Assembly (NCBI GenBank): GCA_963845265.1
Contig: CAWJRN010000014.1
Location: forward strand, 186,001 to 250,000
DNA from: DYRB01 sp963845265
Lineage (GTDB): Bacteria > Pseudomonadota > Gammaproteobacteria > Chromatiales > Chromatiaceae
Direction of reading: 5' to 3'
Length of the DNA stretch: 64,000 nucleotides
The translations under genes and the position numbers were made by a program. This document shows positions 17,165 to 26,007 of this stretch, one piece after another (position 1 is the stretch's first letter; each line of letters opens with the position of its first letter). The notes beneath the pieces were generated by a model. The model was given only the letters and a program-made list of their open reading frames with translations. It did no database searches and was not told where the DNA came from.

Positions 17165-20100
17165 TTGCCCCATCGCCTCCGCCCACTGCTGGCCATCCTG
17201 GTCCTCGGCGCGTTCTCGCAAGTCGCTCAAGCGGTGCTGATCCGCGAGGGACTGGTGGTCTTCTACGGCAACGAGGTGAGCCTGGGAGCCTTCTATGCGT
17301 CCTGGCTGTTTTGGTTGACAGCGGGCTCACTGTTGGCGCTGCGTTGGGGCGAGGGGCGGGGGCCGGCGATGCCCGCGGTGGGCTGGATACTGCTCGCCTT
17401 GCCCCTGACCCTGGCGGGACAGGTCCTGGCCCTGCGCTCGGTGCGTCTGTTACTGGATGTGTCGTCGAGCGAGTTCGTGCCTCTGGGCGATCTGTTTGTC
17501 TCTCTGACCCTGATTACCCTGCCCAGCGGCGTGCTGCTGGGCCTGGCCTTCCCGTTGACCTGTAAGGCCCTGGCCGAGGCGGGGCAGGGGGCAGTCGGAG
17601 CGGGCCAGGTGGTGGGGCTGGTGGCACGCACCTATGTTGCCGATGCCCTGGGCGCCCTGCTCGGGGGGATACTGTTCACCTTCGTGCTCATTCGCTGGCT
17701 CGGGCTTGTCCAGACGCTGGGTCTGGTGTCGGCGACCCTGGCACTGACCGCCGCTGCGTTGCCGCGTCCAAGCGGTCGGCCCTGGGTGCTGGCTCGGGTG
17801 CTGGCCTGGGTGCTGGCCCTGGCCGGCTTGCTGCTGACCCTGCCACCGATCGCCGATCGGCTGGACCTGTCCCTGGAGCGCTGGCGGTTCGCCAGCATCC
17901 AGCCGGGGATGGAGTTACTCGATGCCCTGGATACCCCCTATGGCCATGTCGCCATTGCCCGGCTTGGCGGGCAGACGTCGGTGGTCGGCGATGGGCAAAT
18001 CCAGCAGAGTTTCCCGCAGCCCCTGGAAGTGGAGCGCCAAGCCGCATACTTTGCGGCCCAGGCGCAGGGCGCGAGGCGGGTTCTGCTCCTGGGTGGATAT
18101 CCCAGCGGGCTGGCTGCGGCCCTCCTGTCCTATCCCCTGGACCGGGTCGACCAGGTGGAGCAGGACCGCAGCGCCTTTGAGCACATCCAGCCATTCCTGG
18201 ACTCGGCCTCCCTGGAAGCCCTCTCGGACCCGCGCCTGGTCCTGCACTTCGGCGACGCGAGGCGCCTCCTGCGGCAGGCACCGACGACCGAACCCTATGA
18301 CTTGATCCTGTCGCTGGATGCGACGCCCTCCAGCGCCGCGGGCAATCGTCTTTTCACCAAGGAGGCCTTTGCCCTGGCCAGCGACCGCCTGGGTCCGGGC
18401 GGGGTCTTCTGCACCCAGGTCAGCGGTGCCTCGAACTATCTCGGTCGGGCGGTGGGGGGCTATGCGGGCTCCGTCTATCGGACCCTGGTGGAGACCTTTT
18501 CTGAGGTCGCCTTGGTACCCGGAGACAGCCAGATACTGTGCGCCAGCGATACCCCGGGACGTCTGAGCGAGGACCCGGAGGAGCTACGGCGTCGCTACCT
18601 GGCGTCCCCCCTGGCGGAGCACGGCCTGGCGGTGGGGGCCTTCGCGGCCATGCTGCCCCAAGAGGCCATCGTCTACCTCCGTGGCCAATTGGAGCAGGCC
18701 GGGGCGGAGGTCAACAGCGATGCCCGCCCTGTGACTTACTACCTGAACATGGTCCTTTGGGGCCAGTTCAGTGGCTCGGGTTTTGTGGACTGGCTGGACC
18801 GGCTAAGTGATCTGGGGCCCTGGCCCTACCTGCTGCCGGTCGGGCTCTTCGTTGCCCTGTGGCTGCTTCGGGCCGGTCTGGAGGGGCAGGGTGGCGACAC
18901 CCAGGCCCCAGCCGCGGGAGTCTTTGCGCTGACGATCCTGGGGCTCATCGCCATGGCCGGCCAGTTGACCCTGCTGTTCAGCTACCAGGCACAGGTCGGG
19001 TTGATCTTCGAGCGGGTGGCCCTGCTCAACGGGCTCTTTATGACTGGTTTGGCCCTGGGCGCGGGTCTGGCACGACCGCTCGCCGGACCGCGCAGCTCAC
19101 TCCGGGCCCTGCCCCTGTTGTTGGCGGCCCTGGGCATGGGGCTCCTGGCGTTGCCCCAGCTATTGGCGATTCTGGCCGGTCAAAGTGAAATGGTCCAGGA
19201 GGCCGGCTACCTGTGCCTGGCCCTTATGCTTGGATTGCTGGCGGGGGCAGGTTTTACGCTCTGTGTTCCGCTGGCCCAGGGCGGGGGCAAGGCCTTGGTG
19301 CGCAGCGGCGGCCTGGTGCAGGCGGCGGACAACCTCGGCGGGGCCCTCGGCGGCCTGATCACCGGGGCCTTGCTGGTACCCATATTGGGGGTGGTGGAAA
19401 CGCTCGACGTCTTGGCGGCACTGGCAGCCATGGCCATGTTGCCGCTCCTGTGGGCCGGGTTGGTGCCGGGTCGCGACCCGGACACAACCGGCCGGGGGCA
19501 GCAGTCCTTTCCCTGGCCCAATCTGGGTTGGGGCCTGCTCTACGCGGTCCTGCTGGTCTATGGCTGGCACCTGCTTGCCCAAGGTGCCGGTCCTGGGCCC
19601 CAGGTCCAGTTCGACACGGAGGATCTTGCTGAAGTCAGCGGCGCGACACGCTCGGAGCAGGTGGAGTCACCGTTCGTCCACTATTTGGGCTTCGCACCCG
19701 GTGTGATCGAGGCCCAGACCGTGACACTGGCCAGCGCCGCGCCGGGCGACGAGGTAAGTGGCTTCGCGGGGCCGATCCGCCTGCTGCTGGGCGTGGGGCG
19801 TGATGGTGTATTGCGCGGGGTGCGTTATCTCGAATCCGGCGAGACGCCCTCCTATGTCGAAGGGATCGATGCCTGGCTGGCCGGTCTGAAGGGTGCCGAT
19901 CTGGGCGAGGGCCCCCTATCCCTGGACCGGCTGGACGGGTTGAGCGGGGCCACGGTGACCAGCCGTGCGGCCCTGGAGACCATCAACAGGGCTGCAGGTC
20001 GGGGGACCGAGGTCAGCTTCGGGGTGGGTGTTCCCCAGGCGCAGGTCCAGGCCGGCGGGCCGGACTGGGGGCTTTATGCCACGGCCCTGTTGCTCTTGCT

Positions 20101-20830
20101 CTTCTTCCCTGTCTATTTCTCCGGCAGTGAGGTTGCGCGCCTGTTTTACCAGGCCGGTGCCCTCGCGATCCTGGGGTTCTGGCTGAACACCCTGATCACC
20201 GAGGTAGACCTGGCGAATCTGAGCCAAGGCCTGGCCGCGACCCCGGCGGAGAACCCGCAGCGCTGGCTGTTGCTGGGCTTTGCCGCTGTGACCGGCATCC
20301 TGTTCGGCCAGGTCTGGTGCGGCTATCTGTGCCCCTTCGGTGCGCTGCAGGAGTTCGTCTCCCGGCTGGGGCACTGGCTGGGCCTGAGGAGCTACCCGGA
20401 CCGGCCCCTGGAGCAGCGCATGCGATACATTAAATACATTCTATTCGCGGCTGTGTTTATTACTTTATTTGTGAGTGGAGAAGCCATCTGGATCACCTTC
20501 GACCCGATGCAGCATGCCTTCGGGGGACGCCTGTCGGGGTGGATGCTCGGGTTGACCTGCCTGGTCCTGATCGCGGCCTTGTTTTACTACCGCTTCTGGT
20601 GTCGCTACTTTTGTCCCATGGGGGCCTTTCTGGCGCTGGGCAATAAGCTGGCTCTGCTCCAACACCTGGCGCCGCGGCGGCGCTTCGAGCACTGCGACCT
20701 GGGGGTGAGGGGCAAGTTCGACCTGGATTGTATCCGCTGCAACCGCTGCCTGACCGGTCGGGATACGCGGTTGCGCCGACCGCCGCCCCGGTCCTCGAAC
20801 GTTTCTCGTGAGATGGCGCCAAGGCAATGA
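17165..20830 (+). CDS. Multidomain membrane protein: spermidine-synthase-like + FMN-binding (covalent flavin) + NosR/NapH-like Fe-S module
   Basis: A 1221-residue fusion. Residues 1-260 hold several membrane helices. About 260-560 is a spermidine-synthase-like Rossmann domain (RRVLLLGGYPSG, GDARRLL, NRLFTKEAF), but the usual GGGDG glycine loop is degenerate. About 565-790 has further helices. About 800-960 is an FMN-binding domain with SGAT at 927-930, the site where ApbE-type transferases attach FMN to Thr. About 975-1221 is a four-helix module with CGYLCPFGALQE and CRYFCPMGAF and a terminal CxxC (CIRCNRC), as in NosR/NapH proteins. The start is TTG with TTGGAG seven bases upstream. The stop overlaps the next gene. 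It is probably an electron conduit across the membrane; whether the synthase-like part is catalytic is unknown. Confidence 0.85.
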   Translation: MPHRLRPLLAILVLGAFSQVAQAVLIREGLVVFYGNEVSLGAFYASWLFWLTAGSLLALRWGEGRGPAMPAVGWILLALPLTLAGQVLALRSVRLLLDVSSSEFVPLGDLFVSLTLITLPSGVLLGLAFPLTCKALAEAGQGAVGAGQVVGLVARTYVADALGALLGGILFTFVLIRWLGLVQTLGLVSATLALTAAALPRPSGRPWVLARVLAWVLALAGLLLTLPPIADRLDLSLERWRFASIQPGMELLDALDTPYGHVAIARLGGQTSVVGDGQIQQSFPQPLEVERQAAYFAAQAQGARRVLLLGGYPSGLAAALLSYPLDRVDQVEQDRSAFEHIQPFLDSASLEALSDPRLVLHFGDARRLLRQAPTTEPYDLILSLDATPSSAAGNRLFTKEAFALASDRLGPGGVFCTQVSGASNYLGRAVGGYAGSVYRTLVETFSEVALVPGDSQILCASDTPGRLSEDPEELRRRYLASPLAEHGLAVGAFAAMLPQEAIVYLRGQLEQAGAEVNSDARPVTYYLNMVLWGQFSGSGFVDWLDRLSDLGPWPYLLPVGLFVALWLLRAGLEGQGGDTQAPAAGVFALTILGLIAMAGQLTLLFSYQAQVGLIFERVALLNGLFMTGLALGAGLARPLAGPRSSLRALPLLLAALGMGLLALPQLLAILAGQSEMVQEAGYLCLALMLGLLAGAGFTLCVPLAQGGGKALVRSGGLVQAADNLGGALGGLITGALLVPILGVVETLDVLAALAAMAMLPLLWAGLVPGRDPDTTGRGQQSFPWPNLGWGLLYAVLLVYGWHLLAQGAGPGPQVQFDTEDLAEVSGATRSEQVESPFVHYLGFAPGVIEAQTVTLASAAPGDEVSGFAGPIRLLLGVGRDGVLRGVRYLESGETPSYVEGIDAWLAGLKGADLGEGPLSLDRLDGLSGATVTSRAALETINRAAGRGTEVSFGVGVPQAQVQAGGPDWGLYATALLLLLFFPVYFSGSEVARLFYQAGALAILGFWLNTLITEVDLANLSQGLAATPAENPQRWLLLGFAAVTGILFGQVWCGYLCPFGALQEFVSRLGHWLGLRSYPDRPLEQRMRYIKYILFAAVFITLFVSGEAIWITFDPMQHAFGGRLSGWMLGLTCLVLIAALFYYRFWCRYFCPMGAFLALGNKLALLQHLAPRRRFEHCDLGVRGKFDLDCIRCNRCLTGRDTRLRRPPPRSSNVSREMAPRQ

Positions 20831-21075
20831 TGCCGTTCAAAAAACATTGGCAATCCCGGGAGATCCGGTTCGTCGGCCTGATCGCCCTGACCGCGCTACT
20901 GATTGCGCTGTATCTTGCGGAAGGAATGCGCCTGGCGGGTCGCGAGGGTGCCGGGTATCGGGTCATCGATCGCCAGGCCCTGGAACTACGCATCCAGGCG
21001 GGGGATCTCAGTGACCATGAGGCCGAGTGGTACCACCCGGCAACCCCGACGGAAGCAGGAGGAGGGCAGCCGTGA
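20827..21075 (+). CDS. Small single-helix membrane protein of the AmmeMemoRadiSam operon
   Basis: An 82-residue protein with one N-terminal membrane helix (about 14-34) and a short outside domain ending in DHEAEWYHPATPTEAGGGQP. The ATG overlaps the stop of the large fusion gene (ATGA). Its own stop overlaps the GTG of the radical SAM gene, so it is translationally coupled on both sides. It shares an acidic-aromatic-Tyr-x-Pro segment (EWYHP) with the Tat protein two genes on (DFYRP). I recognise no named family. Position suggests an accessory subunit of the membrane fusion protein. Confidence 0.75.
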   Translation: MMPFKKHWQSREIRFVGLIALTALLIALYLAEGMRLAGREGAGYRVIDRQALELRIQAGDLSDHEAEWYHPATPTEAGGGQP

Positions 21076-22052
21076 CGACCGTGACCTGCGAGCTCTGTCC
21101 GCGGACCTGCGTCATCCCCGAGGGGGCTGCGGGCGACTGCCGGGTGCGGGTCAATCTGGGCGGCAAGCTGCGGGCAACCACCTATGGCCGCCCCTCCGCC
21201 CTGCACATCGACCCCATGGAGAAGAAGCCGCTCTATCACTTCCATCCAGGGGCCTCGATCTTTTCCTTGGCCACCGCCGGTTGCAACCTGCATTGCCTGA
21301 ACTGTCAGAACTGGCAGCTCTCCCAGCGTGGCGGCGAGGAGATGGAGCAGACCTATCGAGCCGAGCCTGCGGAGATCGTGGCGGAGGCCCAAGGGCAGGG
21401 GTGTCGGGCCATCGCCTACACCTACTCAGACCCCATCGTGTTTTACGAGTATGTCTACGACACCAGTGTCCTGGCCCGGGAGCAGGGGTTGGCCAACGTC
21501 TTCGTCACTGCAGCCTACATCAACCGCGAGCCCCTACGCCGGCTGTGCCGGGTGCTGGACGCGACCAATGCGGACCTCAAATCCTTCGATGATGGGCTCT
21601 ATCGGCGCGTCAGCGGGGCGACGCTACAGCCGGTGCTCGACGCCCTGGTGACCTTCCGTGAAGAGGGCGTCTGGGTAGAGGTCACCAACCTGCTGATCCC
21701 GACCCTCAACGACGACCTGGCCATGATCCGCCGCATGGCCCATTGGATCGGCGCCGAGCTCGGGCCGGATACTCCGCTACACTTTAGTCGCTTTCAGCCG
21801 CAATACCGCATGCGGAATCTGCCGCCGACCCCTACGGAGACCCTGCGTCGGGCCCGGGCCGAGGCATTGGACGCCGGGCTACGCTACGTCTATGTCGGCA
21901 ACGTCATGGGGGACGAGGGCAGTTCCACCTATTGCCCTCGGGACGGGACCCTGCTGATCGGGCGCAGCGGCTTTACCATTACCGACTACAAACTGACGGC
22001 GGACGGCCGCTGTCCGAGCTGTAACGAACGCATACCGGGGGTTTGGCAATGA
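21072..22052 (+). CDS. amrS: AmmeMemoRadiSam system radical SAM enzyme
   Basis: A 326-residue radical S-adenosylmethionine enzyme of the subfamily that always travels with AMMECR1- and MEMO-like proteins; its reaction has not been established as far as I know. The cluster motif is C71-x3-C75-x2-C78 (CNLHCLNC). An N-terminal cysteine group (CELCPRTC) resembles that of pyruvate-formate-lyase-activase-like relatives, and the C-terminus has a second CPxC-type pair (CPRD, CPSC). The GTG start overlaps the previous stop (GTGA) and has AGGAGGAGGG five bases upstream; the in-frame extension to 21027 is rejected. The next gene overlaps its stop by four bases. Confidence 0.92.
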   Translation: MTTVTCELCPRTCVIPEGAAGDCRVRVNLGGKLRATTYGRPSALHIDPMEKKPLYHFHPGASIFSLATAGCNLHCLNCQNWQLSQRGGEEMEQTYRAEPAEIVAEAQGQGCRAIAYTYSDPIVFYEYVYDTSVLAREQGLANVFVTAAYINREPLRRLCRVLDATNADLKSFDDGLYRRVSGATLQPVLDALVTFREEGVWVEVTNLLIPTLNDDLAMIRRMAHWIGAELGPDTPLHFSRFQPQYRMRNLPPTPTETLRRARAEALDAGLRYVYVGNVMGDEGSSTYCPRDGTLLIGRSGFTITDYKLTADGRCPSCNERIPGVWQ

Positions 22053-22252
22053 ACGACAGCATCGACGAGGTTGCAGCAGATTCCAAGGTGCCGCGTCGGC
22101 GCTTTTTGGGCCTGTTCGGCGGTCTGCTCGGTGGGCTGGGTGCCCTGGGTTTACCGCGCTGGTCCCAGACGTCTGACCAACCCCTGCCGACCGGCACAGA
22201 CAGACCGCTGAAGGAGGCGGACTTCTATCGGCCCCACGATCTGGCCGGGTGA
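22049..22252 (+). CDS. Small Tat-signal protein of the AmmeMemoRadiSam operon
   Basis: A 67-residue protein starting in an ATGA overlap with the radical SAM gene. Residues 17-22 carry a twin-arginine motif (PRRRFLG), followed by a Gly/Leu-rich hydrophobic stretch. The C-terminal tail ends in KEADFYRPHDLAG, similar in pattern to the end of the other small protein in this operon. Tat targeting of so small a protein suggests either an uncleaved anchor or co-export with a cofactor-bearing partner; no partner other than the operon proteins is visible. The MEMO/AMMECR1 gene starts 12 bases later. It has no named family that I know. Confidence 0.75.
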   Translation: MNDSIDEVAADSKVPRRRFLGLFGGLLGGLGALGLPRWSQTSDQPLPTGTDRPLKEADFYRPHDLAG

Positions 22253-22264
22253 CGGAGAGACACC

Positions 22265-23833
22265 ATGGAGAAGATCCAATTGCTGTGCCGGACCCTGATC
22301 GGTTTCGCGACCCTGACCATCGTTGCGGCGGCCGCCGCAGGACCGGTTCGGCCCAGTGCCCTGGCCGGGGGCTGGTATCCAGCGGACCCGGACGCACTCC
22401 AGTCCCAGGTGGACGGCTTCCTGGATGCCGCCGTGCTCACCGCGCCGCCGGGGCAGATCCGCGCCCTGATCCTGCCCCACGCCGGCTACGCCTACAGTGG
22501 ACCCACGGCGGGGCAGGTGGTGTCTTTGGTGAAGGGTCGGACCTACCGCCGGGTAATGGTCCTGGCCCCGTCTCACCACAGCGGTTTTCACGGCCTGTCC
22601 ATCCCCGAGGTCGACGCCTACCGCACCCCCTTGGGAGATGTCCCGTTGGATTCGGAAGCGATCGAAGCGCTACGTGCCTCGCCCCTGATGGGCGCCCACG
22701 CCGAGGCGCATGTGCGAGAGCACAGCGTCGAGATCGAGCTGCCCCTGTTGCAGCGCGCCTTGACACCCGATTGGCGGCTGGTGCCGATCCTGGTCGGCCG
22801 TCTGGACCTTGGGGATTACCAGGCCGTTGCGGATCTGCTCAGACCCCTGGCCGATGAGGATACCCTGGTGCTGGTGTCGAGCGACTTCACCCACTATGGA
22901 CCGCGCTTTGGCTATCTTCCCTTTGCCCAAGACGAGGGGGTTCAGGCCCGCATACAGGCGCTGGACGATGGCGCCCTCGATCACATCCTGCACAAGGACG
23001 CTGCCGCCTTCCTCGCCTACCAGGCCCAGACCGGCATCACGATCTGCGGCTATCGTCCCATCAATATCTTGCTGCACATGATCGGACCCGGGGCGCGGGT
23101 CGAACGCGTCGCCTACACCACCAGCGGAGTCTTGACCGGGGACTGGTCCAATTCTGTGAGTTACGCCGGCTTGGTCGTCACCGACCCACAGCCCCTAGCG
23201 GTGGACGTGGCACCCGTTGTGTCGGAGCCAGAGCCCGAGCCGGCACCGGAAGGGTCCCTCAGCGACGCGGACCTCAAGTTGCTGCACCGCCTGGCGGTCC
23301 TGGCCCTGGAGGACGCGGTCCTGGGCGCCTCCGCGAGCCGTACGGCGACACTCGCCCAGGAACTTGAGCGTCTACCGCAGAAGCTGTACGAACCCTCCGG
23401 GGCCTTCGTCACCCTCAAGCGCCACGGTGATCTGCGCGGCTGTATCGGCACCATCGGGCCGATTCAGCCCCTTTACCAGGCCGTGTTGGACAATGGCGAC
23501 AATGCCGCCCGTCGCGACCCGCGGTTTCGGCCGGTGCAGGCATCGGAGCTGGAGGACCTGGAAGTCGAGGTCAGCGTCCTGAGCCCGCCGCGGCCCATCG
23601 ATTCCTGGGAAGAGTTTCGGGTCGGTGAGCAGGGCATCATTCTCAGCAAGGATGGGCGTCGCGCGGTGTTTCTCCCGGAGGTGGCGACGGAGCAGGGTTG
23701 GACCAGGGAGCAGACACTGTCCTACCTGGCCCGCAAGGCAGGGCTTTCCGCCGATGACTGGCGAGAGGGGGCTAGCTTCTCGGTCTTTACCAGCACCAAG
23801 TACGCGGCGCCCTATCGGCGCCTTGAGGAGTAG
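22265..23833 (+). CDS. amrBA: AmmeMemoRadiSam proteins B and A fused (MEMO-like + AMMECR1-like)
   Basis: A 522-residue fusion. Residues 1-27 form a signal-like hydrophobic segment ending in an Ala-rich run. About 30-295 is a MEMO-like domain with metal-site candidates in LILPHAGYAYSGP, LAPSHHSG, REHSVEIELPLLQ and SSDFTHYG. About 335-520 is an AMMECR1-like domain with its hallmark LRGCIGT at 390-396. The two activities are separate genes in many genomes. Their fusion and the adjacent radical SAM gene identify the AmmeMemoRadiSam system. The N-terminal hydrophobic segment suggests periplasmic location, which would fit the exported small protein and the membrane flavoprotein upstream. Its TAG stop lies at the edge of a duplicated P-type ATPase fragment. 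Confidence 0.92.
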   Translation: MEKIQLLCRTLIGFATLTIVAAAAAGPVRPSALAGGWYPADPDALQSQVDGFLDAAVLTAPPGQIRALILPHAGYAYSGPTAGQVVSLVKGRTYRRVMVLAPSHHSGFHGLSIPEVDAYRTPLGDVPLDSEAIEALRASPLMGAHAEAHVREHSVEIELPLLQRALTPDWRLVPILVGRLDLGDYQAVADLLRPLADEDTLVLVSSDFTHYGPRFGYLPFAQDEGVQARIQALDDGALDHILHKDAAAFLAYQAQTGITICGYRPINILLHMIGPGARVERVAYTTSGVLTGDWSNSVSYAGLVVTDPQPLAVDVAPVVSEPEPEPAPEGSLSDADLKLLHRLAVLALEDAVLGASASRTATLAQELERLPQKLYEPSGAFVTLKRHGDLRGCIGTIGPIQPLYQAVLDNGDNAARRDPRFRPVQASELEDLEVEVSVLSPPRPIDSWEEFRVGEQGIILSKDGRRAVFLPEVATEQGWTREQTLSYLARKAGLSADDWREGASFSVFTSTKYAAPYRRLEE

Positions 23834-23898
23834 GCCATGCAGGTGCGGTTGCGCAGGGCTGCCTCGGTTGGCACGGCCCGGGCCTGTTCCTCCAACGG
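23828..23898 (-). pseudogene. Remnant of a P-type cation ATPase gene
   Basis: These 71 bases align without gaps to 33868-33938 in the intact P-type ATPase gene (about 59 of 71 identical by eye), in the same orientation. Read on the minus strand they give PLEEQARAV...LRNRTCMAYS against PVEKQTEAV...LGDRTCMAYS in the ATPase. The match stops abruptly on both sides and overlaps the amrBA stop codon. The remaining bases up to 24077 show no open frame or similarity that I recognise. Confidence 0.65.
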
Positions 23899-24077
23899 CT
23901 TTACTCCTACGCGCAGCCGCGCTACATCAGGCATCGACTTGGGCGATTTCGCTTTGCATGCCGCAGCCTTTCGCAAACCGAACCAGGTCAAGCCCCGCCT
24001 GGATCATTCCGGACTGTGCGGACCCAGCCATGGTCGGATGATGTCCCGTCTGTCCCTTTGGCACCTGATCGACGCTC

Positions 24078-25730
24078 ATGCACGAACCCTTTATTGAACT
24101 GGCCGTCCTTCTGGTGATCGCCGCGCTCGCGGGGGCCGTGGCGGTGCGCCTGCGCCAACCGGTGCTGATCGCCTATATCGTGGTGGGCATCGCGGTGGGG
24201 CCTGCGGGCTTCGCCTTGGTGCGGTCGCACGACCAGATCGACCTCCTGGCCCAGGTCGGCGTTGCCGTGCTGCTGTTCGTGGTGGGCCTGAAGCTGGACC
24301 TGACCCATGTACGCCATATCGGGCCTGTGGCCCTGGCAACGGGCCTCGGTCAACTCGTCTTCACGATCCTGTTCGGGTTCCTCCTCATCCTGGCACTGGG
24401 TAAGGGGGTCGCCGAGGCCGTCTATGTCGCGGTGGCGCTCACGTTTTCCAGCACCATCATCATCGTCAAGCTGCTCTCCGATAAGCGCGAGCTGGACTCG
24501 CTGCACGGTCGTATCGCCATCGGCTTTCTTATCGTGCAGGACATCGCCGTGGTACTCGCCATGATGGCCATGAGCGCGCTCAACGTCGGCGCGGATGCGG
24601 GCGCCTGGCAAGTGGCCGGATCGCTGATCGGGCGGGTGTCGGTTGCAGCGGCTCTGATCGTCGTAGTGATGCGCTACGTGCTGCCGAAGGTCGTACGCGT
24701 CATGGCGCGTTCCCAAGAACTGCTGCTGGTTTTCGCCATCGCCTGGGGAACGGGGCTCGCGGCCTTGGGGGAATTGGCCGGATTCTCGAAGGAGGCCGGT
24801 GCCTTCCTGGCGGGCTTCTCGTTAGCGTCCACGGCCTATCGGGAGGCCATCGGCGCGCGACTCACCGGCATTAGAGATTTTCTCTTGCTGTTCTTTTTTA
24901 TCGACCTCGGAGCCAAACTGGACTTTTCCACATTGGGCGGGGAGATCTGGCCCGCCGTAGTGCTTTCGGGCTTCGTGCTTGTCGGCAACCCGCTGATCGT
25001 CATGGCCATCATGGGCTACATGGGCTACCGCAAGCGCACCGGTTTTCTGGCCGGGCTGACGGTGGCCCAGATCAGCGAGTTCTCCATCGTCTTCGTGGCG
25101 ATGGGCATCACGCTGGGACATGTCGGGATCGAGGTCCTTGGGCTCACGACCCTGGTGGGTGTGGTTACCATCACCCTGTCCACGTACATGATTCTGTACT
25201 CCCAGGCACTGTATAACCGTCTAGCTGGCGTGCTTGGGCCCTTCGAGCGCCGACACCCGTACCGGGAATTCGCCGTCGAGCAGAACGGCCAAGGGAGCGA
25301 GCACCCGGATGTGGTGGTGTTCGGGCTAGGGCGTTATGGATCGCGTCTCGCCAATGGATTGAAAGACAAAGGTTTTGCTGTTCTTGGCGTGGATTTCGAC
25401 CCAGAGCTAGTGCAGGCTCGAGCCGGCAAGGATTTGCCCGTGCGCTTTGGCGATGGTCAGGACCCCGCGTTCCTCGACAGTCTGCCGCTGGACGGTGTGC
25501 GCTGGGCCATCAGCACACTGCCGGATCTGGACTCTAACCGAGCCTTGCTATATGGCCTGACGGAGCGCCCGTTTAACGGCGATATTGCGATCGTGGCACG
25601 CGACGAGGCGCAAGGCGCCGCGCTGTGGCGCCTTGGCACCCCCATCGTGCTCTACCCCTTCCGCGACGCCGTGGATTTCACCGTCGAGCAGTTGACCGGG
25701 TTGATGCGACCCGCCAAGGGGGCGTCGTAA
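24078..25730 (+). CDS. CPA2-family cation:proton antiporter with RCK (TrkA-N) domain
   Basis: A 550-residue Kef-like monovalent cation/H+ antiporter. About residues 1-385 form 11-13 membrane segments with the CPA2 pattern LRQPVLIAYIVVGIAVGP and LLFVVGLKLDL near the N-terminus. The SSTIIIVKLL and VQDIAVVLAMM segments of the transport core are present. A C-terminal RCK/TrkA-N nucleotide-binding domain begins at DVVVFGLGRYGSRLAN (about 412), with the acidic strand end VLGVDFDPE. K+ is the likely cation, with gating by nucleotide, but Na+ is possible. It opens the ion-homeostasis block that runs to 34.5 kb. No good ribosome site is visible before the ATG. Confidence 0.9.
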   Translation: MHEPFIELAVLLVIAALAGAVAVRLRQPVLIAYIVVGIAVGPAGFALVRSHDQIDLLAQVGVAVLLFVVGLKLDLTHVRHIGPVALATGLGQLVFTILFGFLLILALGKGVAEAVYVAVALTFSSTIIIVKLLSDKRELDSLHGRIAIGFLIVQDIAVVLAMMAMSALNVGADAGAWQVAGSLIGRVSVAAALIVVVMRYVLPKVVRVMARSQELLLVFAIAWGTGLAALGELAGFSKEAGAFLAGFSLASTAYREAIGARLTGIRDFLLLFFFIDLGAKLDFSTLGGEIWPAVVLSGFVLVGNPLIVMAIMGYMGYRKRTGFLAGLTVAQISEFSIVFVAMGITLGHVGIEVLGLTTLVGVVTITLSTYMILYSQALYNRLAGVLGPFERRHPYREFAVEQNGQGSEHPDVVVFGLGRYGSRLANGLKDKGFAVLGVDFDPELVQARAGKDLPVRFGDGQDPAFLDSLPLDGVRWAISTLPDLDSNRALLYGLTERPFNGDIAIVARDEAQGAALWRLGTPIVLYPFRDAVDFTVEQLTGLMRPAKGAS

Positions 25731-25747
25731 GGCGATTGGCGCAATTG

Positions 25748-25996
25748 GTGAAAGGGTATCCGTTGGAAGGCAGCCCTGGCAGGCAAGAGGCCTCCCACGC
25801 GGCGGGACGTGTTCTGGCCCTGGCTTGCCTTGCGCTCCTGATCCTGCTGGTCCCCGATCTAACAGGCTTCCGGCAACTGCGCGTGCGCCCGACGGATGCC
25901 CGCGAGATCGCGGATGCCTTCAACTCCATCGCGGCCGAGGTTCGCGTCGCCGAGCAGCATGTGGCGCGAATGCTTGGCCTGCGGCTGGCGATCTGA
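25748..25996 (+). CDS. Small hypothetical membrane protein
   Basis: An open frame of about 82 codons downstream of the antiporter. Starts at TTG 25736, TTG 25745 or GTG 25748 are possible, and I used the GTG. The product has a hydrophobic helix (RVLALACLALLILLVPDL, about residues 20-38) followed by a polar helix-like tail with RPTDAREIADAFNSIAAE. The next gene starts 11 bases later. The frame continues open upstream into the antiporter gene, which is only shadow coding. I recognise no family and the ribosome site is weak, so it may be non-coding. Confidence 0.45.
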   Translation: MKGYPLEGSPGRQEASHAAGRVLALACLALLILLVPDLTGFRQLRVRPTDAREIADAFNSIAAEVRVAEQHVARMLGLRLAI

Positions 25997-26007
25997 GCCG
26001 AAACGAG

